The notes: a model not told the origin generated them from the sequence alone. DNA of 64,000 nucleotides from Hofstenia miamia (GCA_004352715.1 SCFE01000063.1:653703-717702), one strand, 5' to 3'. Positions 20,335 through 31,875 are shown, counted from the stretch's first letter. Numbers and translations are program-made.

Positions 20335-22258
20335 TCTGATATTTATATAATATATTATTTCTTTGTTTTTCTATCAAATAAACTAACAGTACAAGATAGA
20401 TTTTAAGTTGGGTCTTCAAATAAATTCAATTGAATAGTTTTTAGCATTTTGCATATGAAAATGAATAATTATTCTAAGCTTTGATTGAAATTGATCTTAA
20501 TGTAATAGAATATTTCTTGTTTTTCAAACAATTTAACTAAGTGTACTATATAAATTTTAAGTTAGGGTATTTAAATAAATTCAATTGAATATATATTATT
20601 ATTTTGCATATGAAAATGAATAATATTTCTAAGCTTTGATTGAAATTGATCTTAATGTAATATAATATTTCTTGTTTTTCAAACAATTTAACTAAGTGTA
20701 CTAAATAAATTTTAAGTTAGGGTATTTAAATAAATTCAATTGAATATATATTAGTATTTTGCATATGAAAATGAATAATTATTCAAAGCTTTGATTGAAA
20801 TTGATCTTAATGTAATATAATATTTCTTGTTTTTCAAACAATTTAACTAAGTGTACTAAATAAATTTTAAGTTAGGGTATTTAAATAAATTCAATTGAAT
20901 ATATATTAGTATTTTGCATATGAAAATGAATAATTATTCTAAGCTTTGATTGAAATTGATCTTAATGTAATATAATATTTCTTGTTTTTCAAACAATTTA
21001 ACTAAGTGTACTAAATAAATTTTAAGTTAGGGTATTTAAATAAATTCAATTGAATATATATTAGTATTTTGCATATGAAAATGAATAATTTTTCTAAGCT
21101 TTGATTGAAATTGATCTTAATGTAATATAATATTTCTTGTTTTTCAAACAATTTAACTAAGTGTACTAAATAAATTTTAAGTTAGGGTATTTAAATAAAT
21201 TCAATTGAATATATATTAGTATTTTGCATATGAAAATGAATAATTTTTCTAAGCTTTGATTGAAATTGATCTTAATGTAATATAATATTTCTTGTTTTTC
21301 AAACAATTTAACTAAGTGTACTAAATAAATTTTAAGTTAGGGTATTTAAATAAATTCAATTGAATATATATTAGTATTTTGCATATGAAAATGAATAATT
21401 ATTCTAAGCTTTGATTGAAATTGATCTTAATGTAATATAATATTTCTTGTTTTTCAAACAATTTAACTATCAATACTATATAGATTTTAAGTTGGGTTTT
21501 GCAAATAAATTCAATTGAATATATATTAGTATTTTGCATATGAAAATGAATAATTATTCTAAGCTTTGATTGAAAGTGATCTTAATGTAAAATAATATTT
21601 CTTATTTTTCTAACAATTAAACTAATATGACTAGATAGATATTAGTTGGCTCTTCAAATAAACTCAATTGAATATTTTTTAGTATTTTGCATATGAAAAT
21701 TACTATTATTCTAAGCTTTAATTGAAAGTAATCTTAATGTAAAATAATATTTCTTATTTTTCTATCAAATAAACTATTAATACTATATAGATTCTAAGTT
21801 GGGTTTTCAAATAAATTCAATTGAATATATATTAATATTTTGCATATGAAAATGAATAATTATTCTAAGCTTTGATTCAAAGTGATCTTAATGTAAAATA
21901 ATATTTCTTATTTTTCTAACAATTAAACTAATACGACTAGATAGATATTAGTTGGCTCTTCAAATAAGCTCAATCAAATATTTTTTAGTATTTTGCACAT
22001 GAAAATGACTACTATTCTAAGCTTTGATTGAAAGTGATCTTAATGTAAAATAATATTTCTTATTTTTCTATCAAATAAACTATCAATACTAATACTATAT
22101 AAATTTTAAGTTGGGTTTTCAAATAAATTCAATTGAATATTTTTTAGTATTTTGCATATGAAAATGAATAAATATTCTAAGCTTTGATTGAAAGTGATCT
22201 TAATGTAAAATAATATTTCTTATTTTTCTAACAAATAAATTAATATGACTAGATAGAT
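20335..22258. repeat. 155-bp satellite array, about 12 units, with an alternating two-unit section
   Basis: The word GCATATGAAAA recurs at 20451, 20606, 20761, 20916, 21071, 21226, 21381 and 21536 (spacing exactly 155), then 21689, 21842, 21995 (GCACATG there) and 22154 (153, 153, 153, 159). The middle units are nearly identical; the edge units are diverged. From about 21470 two types alternate: type A has TACTATATAGATTTTAAGTTGGG, written here in pieces as TACTATATAGA then AAGTTGGGTTTT, and type B has GACTAGATAGATATTAGTTGG. Together they form a ~306-bp higher-order unit. Most units hold two perfect 12-bp palindromes, ATTCAATTGAAT and GAATAATTATTC, the second lost in some. No open frame spans the unit. 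Confidence 0.95.
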
Positions 22259-22261
22259 ATT

Positions 22262-23466
22262 AACTATTTCAACTATTTCAATTTTTTTAAAAAATAATCA
22301 TTGAAAGAATTATGTGCTATTTATAATTTAAAAATAATCAACACTCAAACTCCCACTCAAAAAACGACATTAATTGATTATTTTTTATCCAATTCAGAAA
22401 CTACATATAAGACTTATATCCTTGAATCCTTCAGTGATCATTCATTCTGTATTTACACTAGTAAGATTTGCATCAAGCTTCCTAAATTTGAAATGATTTT
22501 TTCTAGGGATTTCAAAAATTATTCAGATGAGATCATGGAAAATTTACTTAAAAATGTTCCATTCAACTATATTTTTACTCTAAATTCTGGTTCCTACATG
22601 CTAAATTACATTGCAGCATAGATCAAAGCAGCAGGGCTAAAAACCTGCCAAGTAGTTCATAAATCATGATGATAAAATTTAAGCATGACTGATAATCAAG
22701 TAATTAAGAATACTGCAAACATAAAGCAGAAACTCTTTGAACTAGCTAAAGTGAATCCAACTGAAGTAAATTGGACTAATTACAAAAGATCAAAGAAATA
22801 AATTAATGACTTATGGGCTAAAAATTTAGCTTTAAAACACCATCAATTTTACGAAAATTTAAATTCTTCTAAACAGAAATGGAAATTTCTAAGCTGGTTT
22901 ATTGGAAAATCAAATGGGCTCAATAGTGACATTTCAGAAATTTATGTTGATAATAAAATATTTACTGATAAAAAAAGGATACTAAATCATATAAATCAGA
23001 CATTTAAAGAATTAGGTAACTTCAATTTTCCTAAACCCTAAGTCAACATTTCAATTTAGGCTGTCTACCTTAAGAGAATTAGAAACTATTGTACAAAATT
23101 TAGATGTTAATAAATCTTCAGGTTCAAATCATTTGCAGTACTTTATTATTAAAAAATTCTTTCATATATTTGGTGAACATCTATCATTTGCATTTAATCA
23201 ATATATAGTTGAAAACAAATTTCTGGAGATAATGAAAAGGTCAGACATAACACTGTTGTATAAAAAAGGAGATCCCCTCATTGCTAAAAATTATATGCCA
23301 ATCTCAATAACACACCCTTTTAGTAAATTATTTGAAAAATTATAAATTATTGCACATTCAAATCAACAAATACCTTGCATCTGAGAATATCTTTTCATCC
23401 AAACAATATGGTTTCTGCACTAAACATAGCACAAGTCATGCAATTATTTTAATTACTGAAAAAATA
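22262..23466 (+). pseudogene. CR1/Jockey-type LINE fragment: endonuclease C-terminus to RT fingers
   Basis: Frames broken by several stops and shifts match non-LTR retrotransposon ORF2. First comes the end of an apurinic endonuclease (TLIDYFLSNS, then the conserved SDH in ESFSDHSFCIY). Next is a linker with KWKFLSWFIGKSNG and a NHINQTFKELG stretch. The RT fingers follow: LDVNKSSGSNHL, ITLLYKKGDP, NYMPISITHPFSKLFEKL and SSKQYGFCTKHSTSHAI. The RT would copy the element's RNA at a nicked target. The catalytic palm (YADD) is missing, because sequence changes at about 23466 to the reverse-strand gypsy element. The left end abuts the satellite array. Clade placement within CR1/Jockey is inference. 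Confidence 0.85.
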
Positions 23467-24254
23467 TCATCAATGATGATACCATCACCATCTGCAATTA
23501 GGCGGATAACTGCCCCACTCTGGGTACAAATGTGAGCTGACTCTCTTTCAGTGTCTGTCTTCTTCTGCACTGTAGCAGAACTCAAAGAGGTTAAGGATTT
23601 CATGGTTGCTTGACCCATCTTTAGGTCACCAGTATCTCTCTCAATGCGTGTTGTATTCTGTAGCATATAAACAATGCTAATTGCCTTCTTAATAATAGAG
23701 TTCAAATCATCTTCCTGGTCACATTTAAGTTTTAGGCAGCTCCTGATGGTAGAAGGAAATCCCCAACAAATGTAAGAGATGAGAGTGTGTTTTGAGTACT
23801 CTGGAGTTAGCTTGCTGAGGCAAAAGAGTCTATTGACTTGTGTTATGTAGGTCCTCACATCGTCTCCCTTCTTGAAGGAAAGATCACATAAAAGTGTCTT
23901 ATATTGCTGATTGATGTGAGGCACTTTGTAGGGTCCTTGAAATGACCAATGAGTAACTGATAATTTGTCTTAACTTCCCTATCCAGCATCATGTACTAAT
24001 TGTATGCAAGGCCTTGAAGGAACATGGGAAATTGTGCAGCAGCAGCATCTTGAGTGGTCTTATACTGCTTCATTGTAAGCTCAAAAAGAAAGAACCACTC
24101 ATTGAACAACTGTGAAATTTCATCTATTTTGCCAGTAAATTTAGGCAATACTCAGTGTCAATGGAAAAGATTTGATTGTTTGTTCCCTGGTGCTTTGGTG
24201 GGCAAAATGGATTGAGTGAAGCATGGCCCATGAGTTGTCATAGACCCGACAGTG
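23467..24254 (-). pseudogene. Ty3/gypsy Gag, capsid-like part, frame-broken
   Basis: Reading the reverse strand from 24254, the frames carry the usual Ty3/gypsy Gag capsid order. LPKFTGKIDEISQLFNEWFF begins it, followed by an A..FPMFLQGLAYN segment, a NYQLLIGHFKDP segment, then FKKGDDVRTYITQVNRLF and a C-terminal helix-rich tail. The main open frame here is 162 codons (23436-23924), and its last codons probably belong to the LINE. At least one stop and one shift separate it from the N-terminal frame. No zinc knuckle, protease or Pol is present, because the element is cut off at the LINE junction. Low CpG and richness in TG/CA suggest an old, methylated copy. Confidence 0.75.
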
Positions 24255-25004
24255 TCACTTGGAGGAGAAGATGGAACAATCATAGTAGTTGGGGTAACTG
24301 AGACATTTATAGCTGCTGAGGGTAACAACTGTTATGCTTGGAGTACAAGAGCTTGGCATAGCTACTGTAGTTAGCATTGCGACTTGAGAAAGGGTAGACT
24401 GAGTGAAGGTAGGTGATCCACTTGTGAAAGAGATAATGGGGGTAATGAATGGTGGTGTCACAGGGGACGGAGTAGGTGCTGACAAAGCATGAGAAAGGTG
24501 GGCAGACATTGTCTGTGAGATAACCATTGAGAACTTCTCTGATAAAGCATTGAGAGCCTTGTCCAAAAGAGCATGGGTTACATACTCAGGTTCTTCTGGA
24601 GGAGTTGGAGGGCAATGTGGGATCGATTCCTGAATTCTCATCTCTAAGGCTGACATTGAGTCAAGCAGACATCTCTCATACTGCCAAGCAGCAGTGGCTT
24701 GTTCTCTCATTTCAGCTTGTAAGGCGTCAAAACAGGCTTCACAGGAGCAGTGCTGTGAGATCTGTTTAGCAAGGGCTTCTCTAAGCTGTTGAACTTCCAG
24801 CAGTGGCAACTCAGAATGAGGTGATGGTGACATATACAAAAGAAACAAATTAGACAGGGAAGCAGGAGTGGGGGTCTCTTCCAACAAAACTTCAGAGGGT
24901 GTGGATATACCAGAAACAGGTTTGGTGGGGGTAGGAGTCAGTAAAACAACAACAGAATTAAGTCCAGCAGTGTGAGGGACAGCATCCAAGCTGCCAGTGC
25001 TCAC
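24255..25004 (-). CDS. Ty3/gypsy-type Gag, N-terminal region
   Basis: A 249-codon open frame starting MSTGSLDAVPHTAG. The N-terminal part is Thr/Pro/Ser-rich (TPTPTKPVSG). A charged, coiled-coil-prone stretch follows at residues ~70-140 (EVQQLREALAKQ, MREQATAAWQYE, SALEMRIQES) with a CSCEAC cluster near its start. The frame ends in another Pro/Thr-rich linker (SAPTPSPVTPPFITP). It lies just upstream, in reading direction, of the capsid-like segment, which supports assignment to the same Gag. It is the longest N-free frame of the window and has no internal stop, but the element downstream is broken. Assignment rests mainly on context. Confidence 0.6.
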   Translation of the reverse strand: MSTGSLDAVPHTAGLNSVVVLLTPTPTKPVSGISTPSEVLLEETPTPASLSNLFLLYMSPSPHSELPLLEVQQLREALAKQISQHCSCEACFDALQAEMREQATAAWQYERCLLDSMSALEMRIQESIPHCPPTPPEEPEYVTHALLDKALNALSEKFSMVISQTMSAHLSHALSAPTPSPVTPPFITPIISFTSGSPTFTQSTLSQVAMLTTVAMPSSCTPSITVVTLSSYKCLSYPNYYDCSIFSSK

Positions 25005-25357
25005 ACGGGGAAACCCTGAGTGGGAGTCCCATTATGAGAATTATAAATATCCATATCCATAAGAACAAGAATAATTAAACAAGTAAAACTAAACTAGGAG
25101 AAAAAGGTTCCAATAACAATTCCAATAATGTAGGAGAAACATCCAATTGTGTAGGAGAAATAAAAGCACTTGATAGATGGTAGCAGGGCATAGGTACACA
25201 ATCCAAATTCTAGAAAAATGAGACAAACCAATATAGCACTAAGAACAGGTAAGAATAGAGTCAGAGCTTGGTGATGGCATCAGGTCACAGAGCTGACAAA
25301 TGTAAAATTATGTATGAGGTGAAGTTGCACATCAATTGGTGGTGAAATAAATCGTGG

Positions 25358-25800
25358 TCAGGGGAAATCCATCCCAGCTGACTCACACCCAGTAGAAAAC
25401 AAAACCAAATACAATAAAGAAACATCATAACAGTTCTGTTTCACTTTACAATCACCAAGTGAAAAATGGGTGACCACTTCTGTAGGCACACAAACTTCAC
25501 GACTGGAGTACATCTCCAAACACTGATCCATCTGCACACAATAACAGAATGGAGTAGATAGTTTAACTGACACTCCAGAGTGTCCAAGAATCAAGTCAGG
25601 GTCACCATGTAGAATCACGGGTGCATCTAGCAGCTCAAGCAGTACAAAGTTTGCAGAAGATTACCATCACTGGGAACATCCTGTGCTCTAACAAAACAAA
25701 TGAAGATTGGTAATTCGCCAATTTCATTGTAGAAAAAAGTAATTCCAAGATGGTTAAAGTAGTGACCAATTCACACAGCATCTCACTGAAGCCAAGCCAT
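25358..25800 (-). pseudogene. unrecognised reverse-strand coding-like remnant upstream of Gag
   Basis: The reverse strand reads IGELPIFICFVRAQDVPSDG and soon after, past a stop, an 86-codon frame at 25358-25618 with LHGDPDLILGHSGVSVKLS and CVPTEVVTHFSLGDCKVKQ. Composition (low CpG, balanced) resembles the Gag region beside it and differs from the AT-rich flanks. It may be part of the same retroelement or a separate transposon. VPSDGN recalls the DGN word of OTU-like proteases, but too little is present to assign that. Confidence 0.3.
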
Positions 25801-25869
25801 TAGAATCCATCCTTACAATCCAAGGTGCTAATTGTGTATCTCAAGTTTTAATTTCTAGCTCAATAAAAC

Positions 25870-28800
25870 AAATTTAGCTCTGTGTTTATTTTCTCAGCTC
25901 ATGTAATAAAGATAGTAAATAATGTGTAATTACCACATATTCATGTATGCCAACAGCATAGTATATTTGCATTGTGTGATAGTTTGTGCATGTTTGATCG
26001 AAAGATGTTGTAGTTCTTTTATTGCCTATGCCCATACATAGTGTCAAGCAACCACAATATGTGCTCACATCTGTCATGGAGTGAGTTATCACCCCAGGCA
26101 CAGCTGAGTTCCTCCCACATTATTGGTGGATCTTACAATTGCATTATTATAAAATTCATAATGAAGCTAAAAAGGTTAGTTAGTAATAGAATAATAAAAA
26201 AGCAAATGTTATCCAGTGAGAATGAAATTTATTTGAAATTTGATTACATAAAGTTCCCTATTTATAACAAGAGAAACTAAATATTTACAGTTTTACAAAA
26301 GTTAAAGCTAAAAAGAAAACAATTACTAAATTCGAATCTTAAGTTTGAAAAGATCACAAATTAATAAAATCACTAAACTAAATAGCACCAAATTAATTGG
26401 AGAGTGCCTAAAATTAATTAAAAATAAAATAAAGTGACTCTACAATATGATCATGTTTCCCTAACAAATTTGAATTAAGCAATAAGACTACCTAGCACCA
26501 AATCAAGAGGACATTAATTTAGCATCGTAAACTACGCTCGAAATAAACTTATTACATCATGTTGACGTCACTACTATTACAAATTACAGAATTGATAAAA
26601 ATCAACTAAAAAGGCCCTGAGTGACTTTACAATAATATTTCTCAGATTATTAAATGAATTAGGGTTGCTTGCTGATTTCATAACAATGTCACATTAACAT
26701 TCTGAGAATTTGAAAACCTGCACATTCCACTAAATTTAGACAAATTGTTTGCCTTTCTCTAATTTTTCAAAAGGCTTTACAAAAACTGATGCTGTTTTTA
26801 CAAATAAATTTTACATTTTAAAAATTTCTCAAAATTGACTTTTGGTATAATTTTAGAAAAATATACATAAACAATTTCTGTTTTTTTATTTGTTTTTCTG
26901 TTGATCATGCCACAATAAATGATGCAATATTTATTTGGATACTGAAACTATTTATGACTCATTTACATAATTACATTTATTTTGTAAATCAAGTCAGTTG
27001 TTAGGACTTTCATATTGACAGAATTGATTGTAACAAATACAAAATAGTTTCCAACAAAGAAAGATGACCCTATTTGACAAAATAGTTTGCAGCTGCAATT
27101 AAATAGATTGAAATTTGTTACATAGGCAGTTATTTTCTTAATGTTCTTCTCTAGAATCAGTTGGCTACATAGAATAGATAATTTTTCTTTAATTCATATT
27201 CTTGTTCAAAATATGTTGGCAAGCTATAATAATTCATAACACAATAATTCACAAAGCCTATTTGAAACATAGGAAAGTTGAATTTGTCATTTACTTTATA
27301 TTTTGCTGTTTTCTAGCAACACTAAGCCTATCTTATGGTTTTTTCAGATTTACAGACAAAAAAATATTACTCACGCCTATTCTTCACCTTTTCCCACAAT
27401 CCAAAATACTTCAAAGAATAAAGAAATTTTTTGTCAAGAGAATGTTTGCAAACAATAAACTCTTCAGCAATTGGAAATTTAGAATTTGGAGGACAATGTC
27501 TAAAATTATAAAATCAATTCTTTTAGCTAATTCTATTTATCCAAAAACAAAATAAAAATTTATAACAAAACACAAACTTCATGATTTGAGACATCTAAGG
27601 TCCTAACACATCACAAGGATGACAAGTATCATTTTCAATTACTTATTTAGTTTAGCTATGTCTTGCACAGGGCTTCAGTATTATCATTAATTACTAACAA
27701 TACACATTAGTTACATTGTACAAAAATTTTAGTTATTCTTTGTATAAAGGGGCATGAATGCTGGATGTTTGTTACTAACTCAAGCAGCCTATTGTTGTTC
27801 ACGGTTCCTTATGGATTCACAGGTGAGTTGGACACATATCTCTGTGGCTGACTGATGTCTTGCTGCACAACCATAGTCTTTTCTTTGCTCAGACTCATCT
27901 GGCAAACCCAAACCCCAAAATGGATCTGCTTACACTGAACTAACACATTCTCTTGCCTTACTTAATGCTACATTTATCATCACCTATTGCAAAGAAGCTA
28001 TCACTGTGAAAGTGGACTAATACAAGATGATGTTTCCAATGCTGAACAAACTCTCATACTTGCTTGATTTAGATCATTGGCTTTCTATATACAATTTAGA
28101 ATAGGAAGTTTAAGAAAAAATTGACAATATAAAGATTTGAGGGATTTAGAGACTAACTAGATCTCAAAAATAACATTGAGACCCAATGGTTTTCCATTAT
28201 GGCAAGATCTAAGTATGTTCTGAAACTCAACTGCTATTGGAGGCATATATGCAAATAAACTAACACTCAGAAAACAAATAATTAATATTTAAACACAAAT
28301 ATGAGTGTCAATTCCGTTGAAACTATTATAACAACTCAAAATTACTGTAAAATTAGAAAAACTTGATCAAACTCGAAATTTTTTCAACAAAGTATGACCT
28401 CAAATACTAAATACTTGAGAATTCCTGAATCTTGAAAAGACGTTTAATTTAATGTAACGGTTTTACGTTTGAAATCACGTGCCTCATATTTTAGAAATTA
28501 GAATTTTTGCAATGTTTTATGAATCAACATCCAAGGATATTTGTTTAATATAGATATTTATTTCATTTATCTATTCGCTAATTGAACATATTTCTTAATT
28601 TATTAAGCACTGATTACTGCTTTGTGTCTGAAACACTTTTGTTGGATTTTTTTAAGTTCTATAAGCATAGAATCACCACAAGTATGATCATCTTTATGAA
28701 CTTTTATTAACAGATTCCGTGAAGGTGAAATCGCGTATATTCATTTTGAGTAGGCGGCTTAAAATAAGTCCAACACGATTAGGCCCTATGCGATTATATT

Positions 28801-29020
28801 CTATAAAATTAAGTTCTTCATGAATAAGCGCAATATTTAAAGAAGAAACAGCAAATGTTCTACAAAATAATTGATAGTCACACATTAACAATTAAATATA
28901 AAAATTTTTTGTAGTTGAAAATGTAAAATTTATCTAACATTTTCCTTTCGAAAAAAGGTTGTGCATATCAATCAAATTTCTTGGAAAATGGACTATCCCG
29001 CTTGCCTCCATACTAAATAT
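25870..29020. other. intergenic; compositionally mixed, no gene supported
   Basis: AT-rich sequence with a less AT-rich, CpG-poor island at about 27760-28060 that may be another piece of the retroelement near 23.5-25.8 kb. No matching LTR pair could be found by eye. A 117-codon forward frame at 27202-27555 is basic and AT-driven and is not accepted as a gene. Confidence 0.4.
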
Positions 29021-29027
29021 AACTCAT

Positions 29028-29109
29028 ACTTGCGCTTTTTACTATGGAAATTTGAGAAAAGTGCACAAAGCGCAAGCTCAACCGAATTTTCCATAGTACA
29101 ATCGCAAGT
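29028..29109. repeat. 82-bp imperfect hairpin
   Basis: Left arm ACTTGCGCTTTTTACTATGG and onward (29028-29053) pairs with the right arm AATTTTCCATAGTACAATCG and onward (29085-29109). The arms are about 25 bp with a few mismatches and the loop is about 31 bp. A third GCGCAAG word lies in the loop. It could be a tiny MITE or a precursor-like RNA hairpin; nothing in the sequence decides. Confidence 0.6.
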
Positions 29110-30334
29110 TAGCAGTTCGGTATTATATTAGGGAATGTTTTAGACTATATTTTTATATTTGGAAATGTCCACAACTGAAAAATCACTTTCTAAGGCCACG
29201 GTTAGAGTAGTGATTGGTTCAAAAGTGATGTCACATTTTGATTGAATCGCATGTCTAACCACCAGGGATAATTAGCCATTTGACGATCACAAGGAAATCG
29301 AACACGCACGATTTCTTGCAAGTATTGACATTTTCTGGCAGCAAAGCATCTCGTCTTCTTGCCAACTTTTTGGGGGCCACCACGCTACTCTCCGGTTTTG
29401 ACAGTAATATCTCAACTGTATATTTTAATATATACGCTTTGTTAAAGAAGATTTTGCGTATAAATATATTTGATTGAATTTTTATGAAAATTTACAACGT
29501 TCGTTTTTGTTTTAAAACTTTTCACAATAAGAATATAAATCATGAATTATAGTTCCTGTTCGAATGATTGAAGTCCACCTTAAATTTCTCTCATGTCTAT
29601 GATGAATTTGCAACAATTTCATTACAATATAACTGACGATGTGTATGTATATAAATATATTCTTATAGATGGCATTTTTAGTAAATTTTAGATGACGCTT
29701 TGTACAGAAAAAATTTAACCCTAACTTGTACGTATGTGGATTGCCCACATAGGCAACGCAATCGGAAGGCAAGAGGGAGCAACTGCCCCCTTCGCTTTCA
29801 TGGTGAGTTGATTGAATTGACTAGAGTTTTATCAAATCGAAGTTCTTAGTAATACTTGATTTAAATATATTTATATTGTATTTTAGCATTGTGCTAAGTG
29901 TATTGGGAATATTTTTACTGCATGAAATACATTTATCCGTTCTTGCATTACATGCTTCAATTATAAAAGGCCTTATATTGAGTCCCATGTACATGTTCAA
30001 TAAGTATGAAAATATATAAGTTTATACGTTATACTTAATGCATATAATACTTTGAGTAAATTTATTTGAATTTTCAGTAATAATTGACAGGTTCAAGCTA
30101 ATAGCACATAGAAGATACTGTACATCAGCACTATTCAAAATATATTTATAACAATAGCGGAATGCATATATAAAATTTTGAAATATATACAAATCGGGAA
30201 AACAACCTCCAATTTAAAAATCTCAAATAAGCACTTGATTTACAAAAAAAAATTATAGATTTGCATAAATATACTTTTATATCTTGTAATTTGTTTAATA
30301 ATATGTTCAGTAAGTTGTTATATCTTAGTTGATT
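29110..30334. other. intergenic with a transposon-end-like patch
   Basis: No gene is accepted. The patch at 29755-29810 (GGAAGGCAAGAGGGAGCAAC, then TGCCCCCTTCGC) looks like a DNA-transposon terminus without a partner. A less AT-rich 29280-29410 contains a 65-codon forward frame of no recognised family. Confidence 0.35.
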
Positions 30335-31334
30335 NNNNNNNNNNNNNNNNNNNNNNNNNNNNNNNNNNNNNNNNNNNNNNNNNNNNNNNNNNNNNNNNNN
30401 NNNNNNNNNNNNNNNNNNNNNNNNNNNNNNNNNNNNNNNNNNNNNNNNNNNNNNNNNNNNNNNNNNNNNNNNNNNNNNNNNNNNNNNNNNNNNNNNNNNN
30501 NNNNNNNNNNNNNNNNNNNNNNNNNNNNNNNNNNNNNNNNNNNNNNNNNNNNNNNNNNNNNNNNNNNNNNNNNNNNNNNNNNNNNNNNNNNNNNNNNNNN
30601 NNNNNNNNNNNNNNNNNNNNNNNNNNNNNNNNNNNNNNNNNNNNNNNNNNNNNNNNNNNNNNNNNNNNNNNNNNNNNNNNNNNNNNNNNNNNNNNNNNNN
30701 NNNNNNNNNNNNNNNNNNNNNNNNNNNNNNNNNNNNNNNNNNNNNNNNNNNNNNNNNNNNNNNNNNNNNNNNNNNNNNNNNNNNNNNNNNNNNNNNNNNN
30801 NNNNNNNNNNNNNNNNNNNNNNNNNNNNNNNNNNNNNNNNNNNNNNNNNNNNNNNNNNNNNNNNNNNNNNNNNNNNNNNNNNNNNNNNNNNNNNNNNNNN
30901 NNNNNNNNNNNNNNNNNNNNNNNNNNNNNNNNNNNNNNNNNNNNNNNNNNNNNNNNNNNNNNNNNNNNNNNNNNNNNNNNNNNNNNNNNNNNNNNNNNNN
31001 NNNNNNNNNNNNNNNNNNNNNNNNNNNNNNNNNNNNNNNNNNNNNNNNNNNNNNNNNNNNNNNNNNNNNNNNNNNNNNNNNNNNNNNNNNNNNNNNNNNN
31101 NNNNNNNNNNNNNNNNNNNNNNNNNNNNNNNNNNNNNNNNNNNNNNNNNNNNNNNNNNNNNNNNNNNNNNNNNNNNNNNNNNNNNNNNNNNNNNNNNNNN
31201 NNNNNNNNNNNNNNNNNNNNNNNNNNNNNNNNNNNNNNNNNNNNNNNNNNNNNNNNNNNNNNNNNNNNNNNNNNNNNNNNNNNNNNNNNNNNNNNNNNNN
31301 NNNNNNNNNNNNNNNNNNNNNNNNNNNNNNNNNN
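30335..31334. other. assembly gap (exactly 1000 N)
   Basis: The round length suggests a placeholder of unknown size. A TA run follows at 31335-31344. Confidence 0.99.
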
Positions 31335-31349
31335 ATATATATATGCTAG

Positions 31350-31412
31350 ACACTATAATAGACCGGTTTCGATTATAAATCATCTTCAGTATAACAATAA
31401 TGCGGTAATAAA
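31350..31412 (-). ncRNA. hammerhead-ribozyme-like motif at the Penelope 3' end
   Basis: On the reverse strand CTGAAGA (the CUGANGA core box, 31383-31389) is followed by T, then GATT-TAT-AATC (stem II) and GAAA (31367-31370). CCGGTC follows, fitting a minimal stem III of one C-G pair plus a GUC cleavage triplet (31361-31363). Stem I can pair GTTATA before CTGA with TATTATA after GTC, allowing one mismatch and one G-U. Penelope-like elements are known to carry such minimal hammerheads in their terminal repeats. The unpaired T between the core box and stem II is unusual and may impair activity. Confidence 0.55.
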
Positions 31413-31605
31413 TTTACAATGACTACACTTTATAAAATAAATATTGCATGCATTTCTAAAATAAATTTAATGTTAGCATGCTTTGTTGACTAATAAATAG
31501 ATCTTTTTTAGTTTCTTTTATTACAATTCCTTCACCGATTTTTGGATAGTTTGAACTTAGTAGTATATAAAAATCACTTGCAGTATGTTTATGTAAATAT
31601 ATTTC

Positions 31606-31875
31606 TTATCTTAGGTGCCCATTTAGATGTTCTTTTATTCTTGTTTCTAGATGTCTTTTAGTTTCTCCGATGTATGATTTTTTACAATCACATTGGTACT
31701 TATATATTAAGGAAGAAACTAAATTGTTCGGAACTGGGTCTTTGTTTTTAATGATGTTCGATGCTTTAAATGATGTAAATGTTGGTATTATCTTTGTTCG
31801 CTTTAGTGTGGTGTTCATTATTATAACTCTTTTCTTTGCTTTATTGACTTGGTTACTGCAATGGGGAAGTTTCAA
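31606..31875 (-). pseudogene. Penelope-like element GIY-YIG endonuclease segment
   Basis: An 89-codon reverse-strand frame. SSLIYKYQCDCKKSYIGETK carries the GIY-YIG start (the first motif here is IYKYQC, the second SYIGET), followed by RHLETRIKEHLNGHLR with the conserved Arg and Glu-His. Upstream basic residues (KNKDPVPNNL) match the usual linker. The domain nicks DNA to prime reverse transcription. The catalytic C-terminal half beyond EHLNGHLR is lost to a stop, so the endonuclease is incomplete. Confidence 0.8.

Noticed and set aside
24835-25004. CSCEAC-type Cys cluster in Gag as a zinc knuckle
   Set aside because: Spacing does not fit C-X2-C-X4-H-X4-C and it lies near the N-terminal coiled coil, not at the C-terminus.
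27202-27555. 117-codon forward frame
   Set aside because: Lys/Ile/Phe-rich composition expected from AT-rich DNA, no motif, no splice or poly(A) context.
30325-31383. 350-codon frames on both strands
   Set aside because: They consist of the 1000-N gap.
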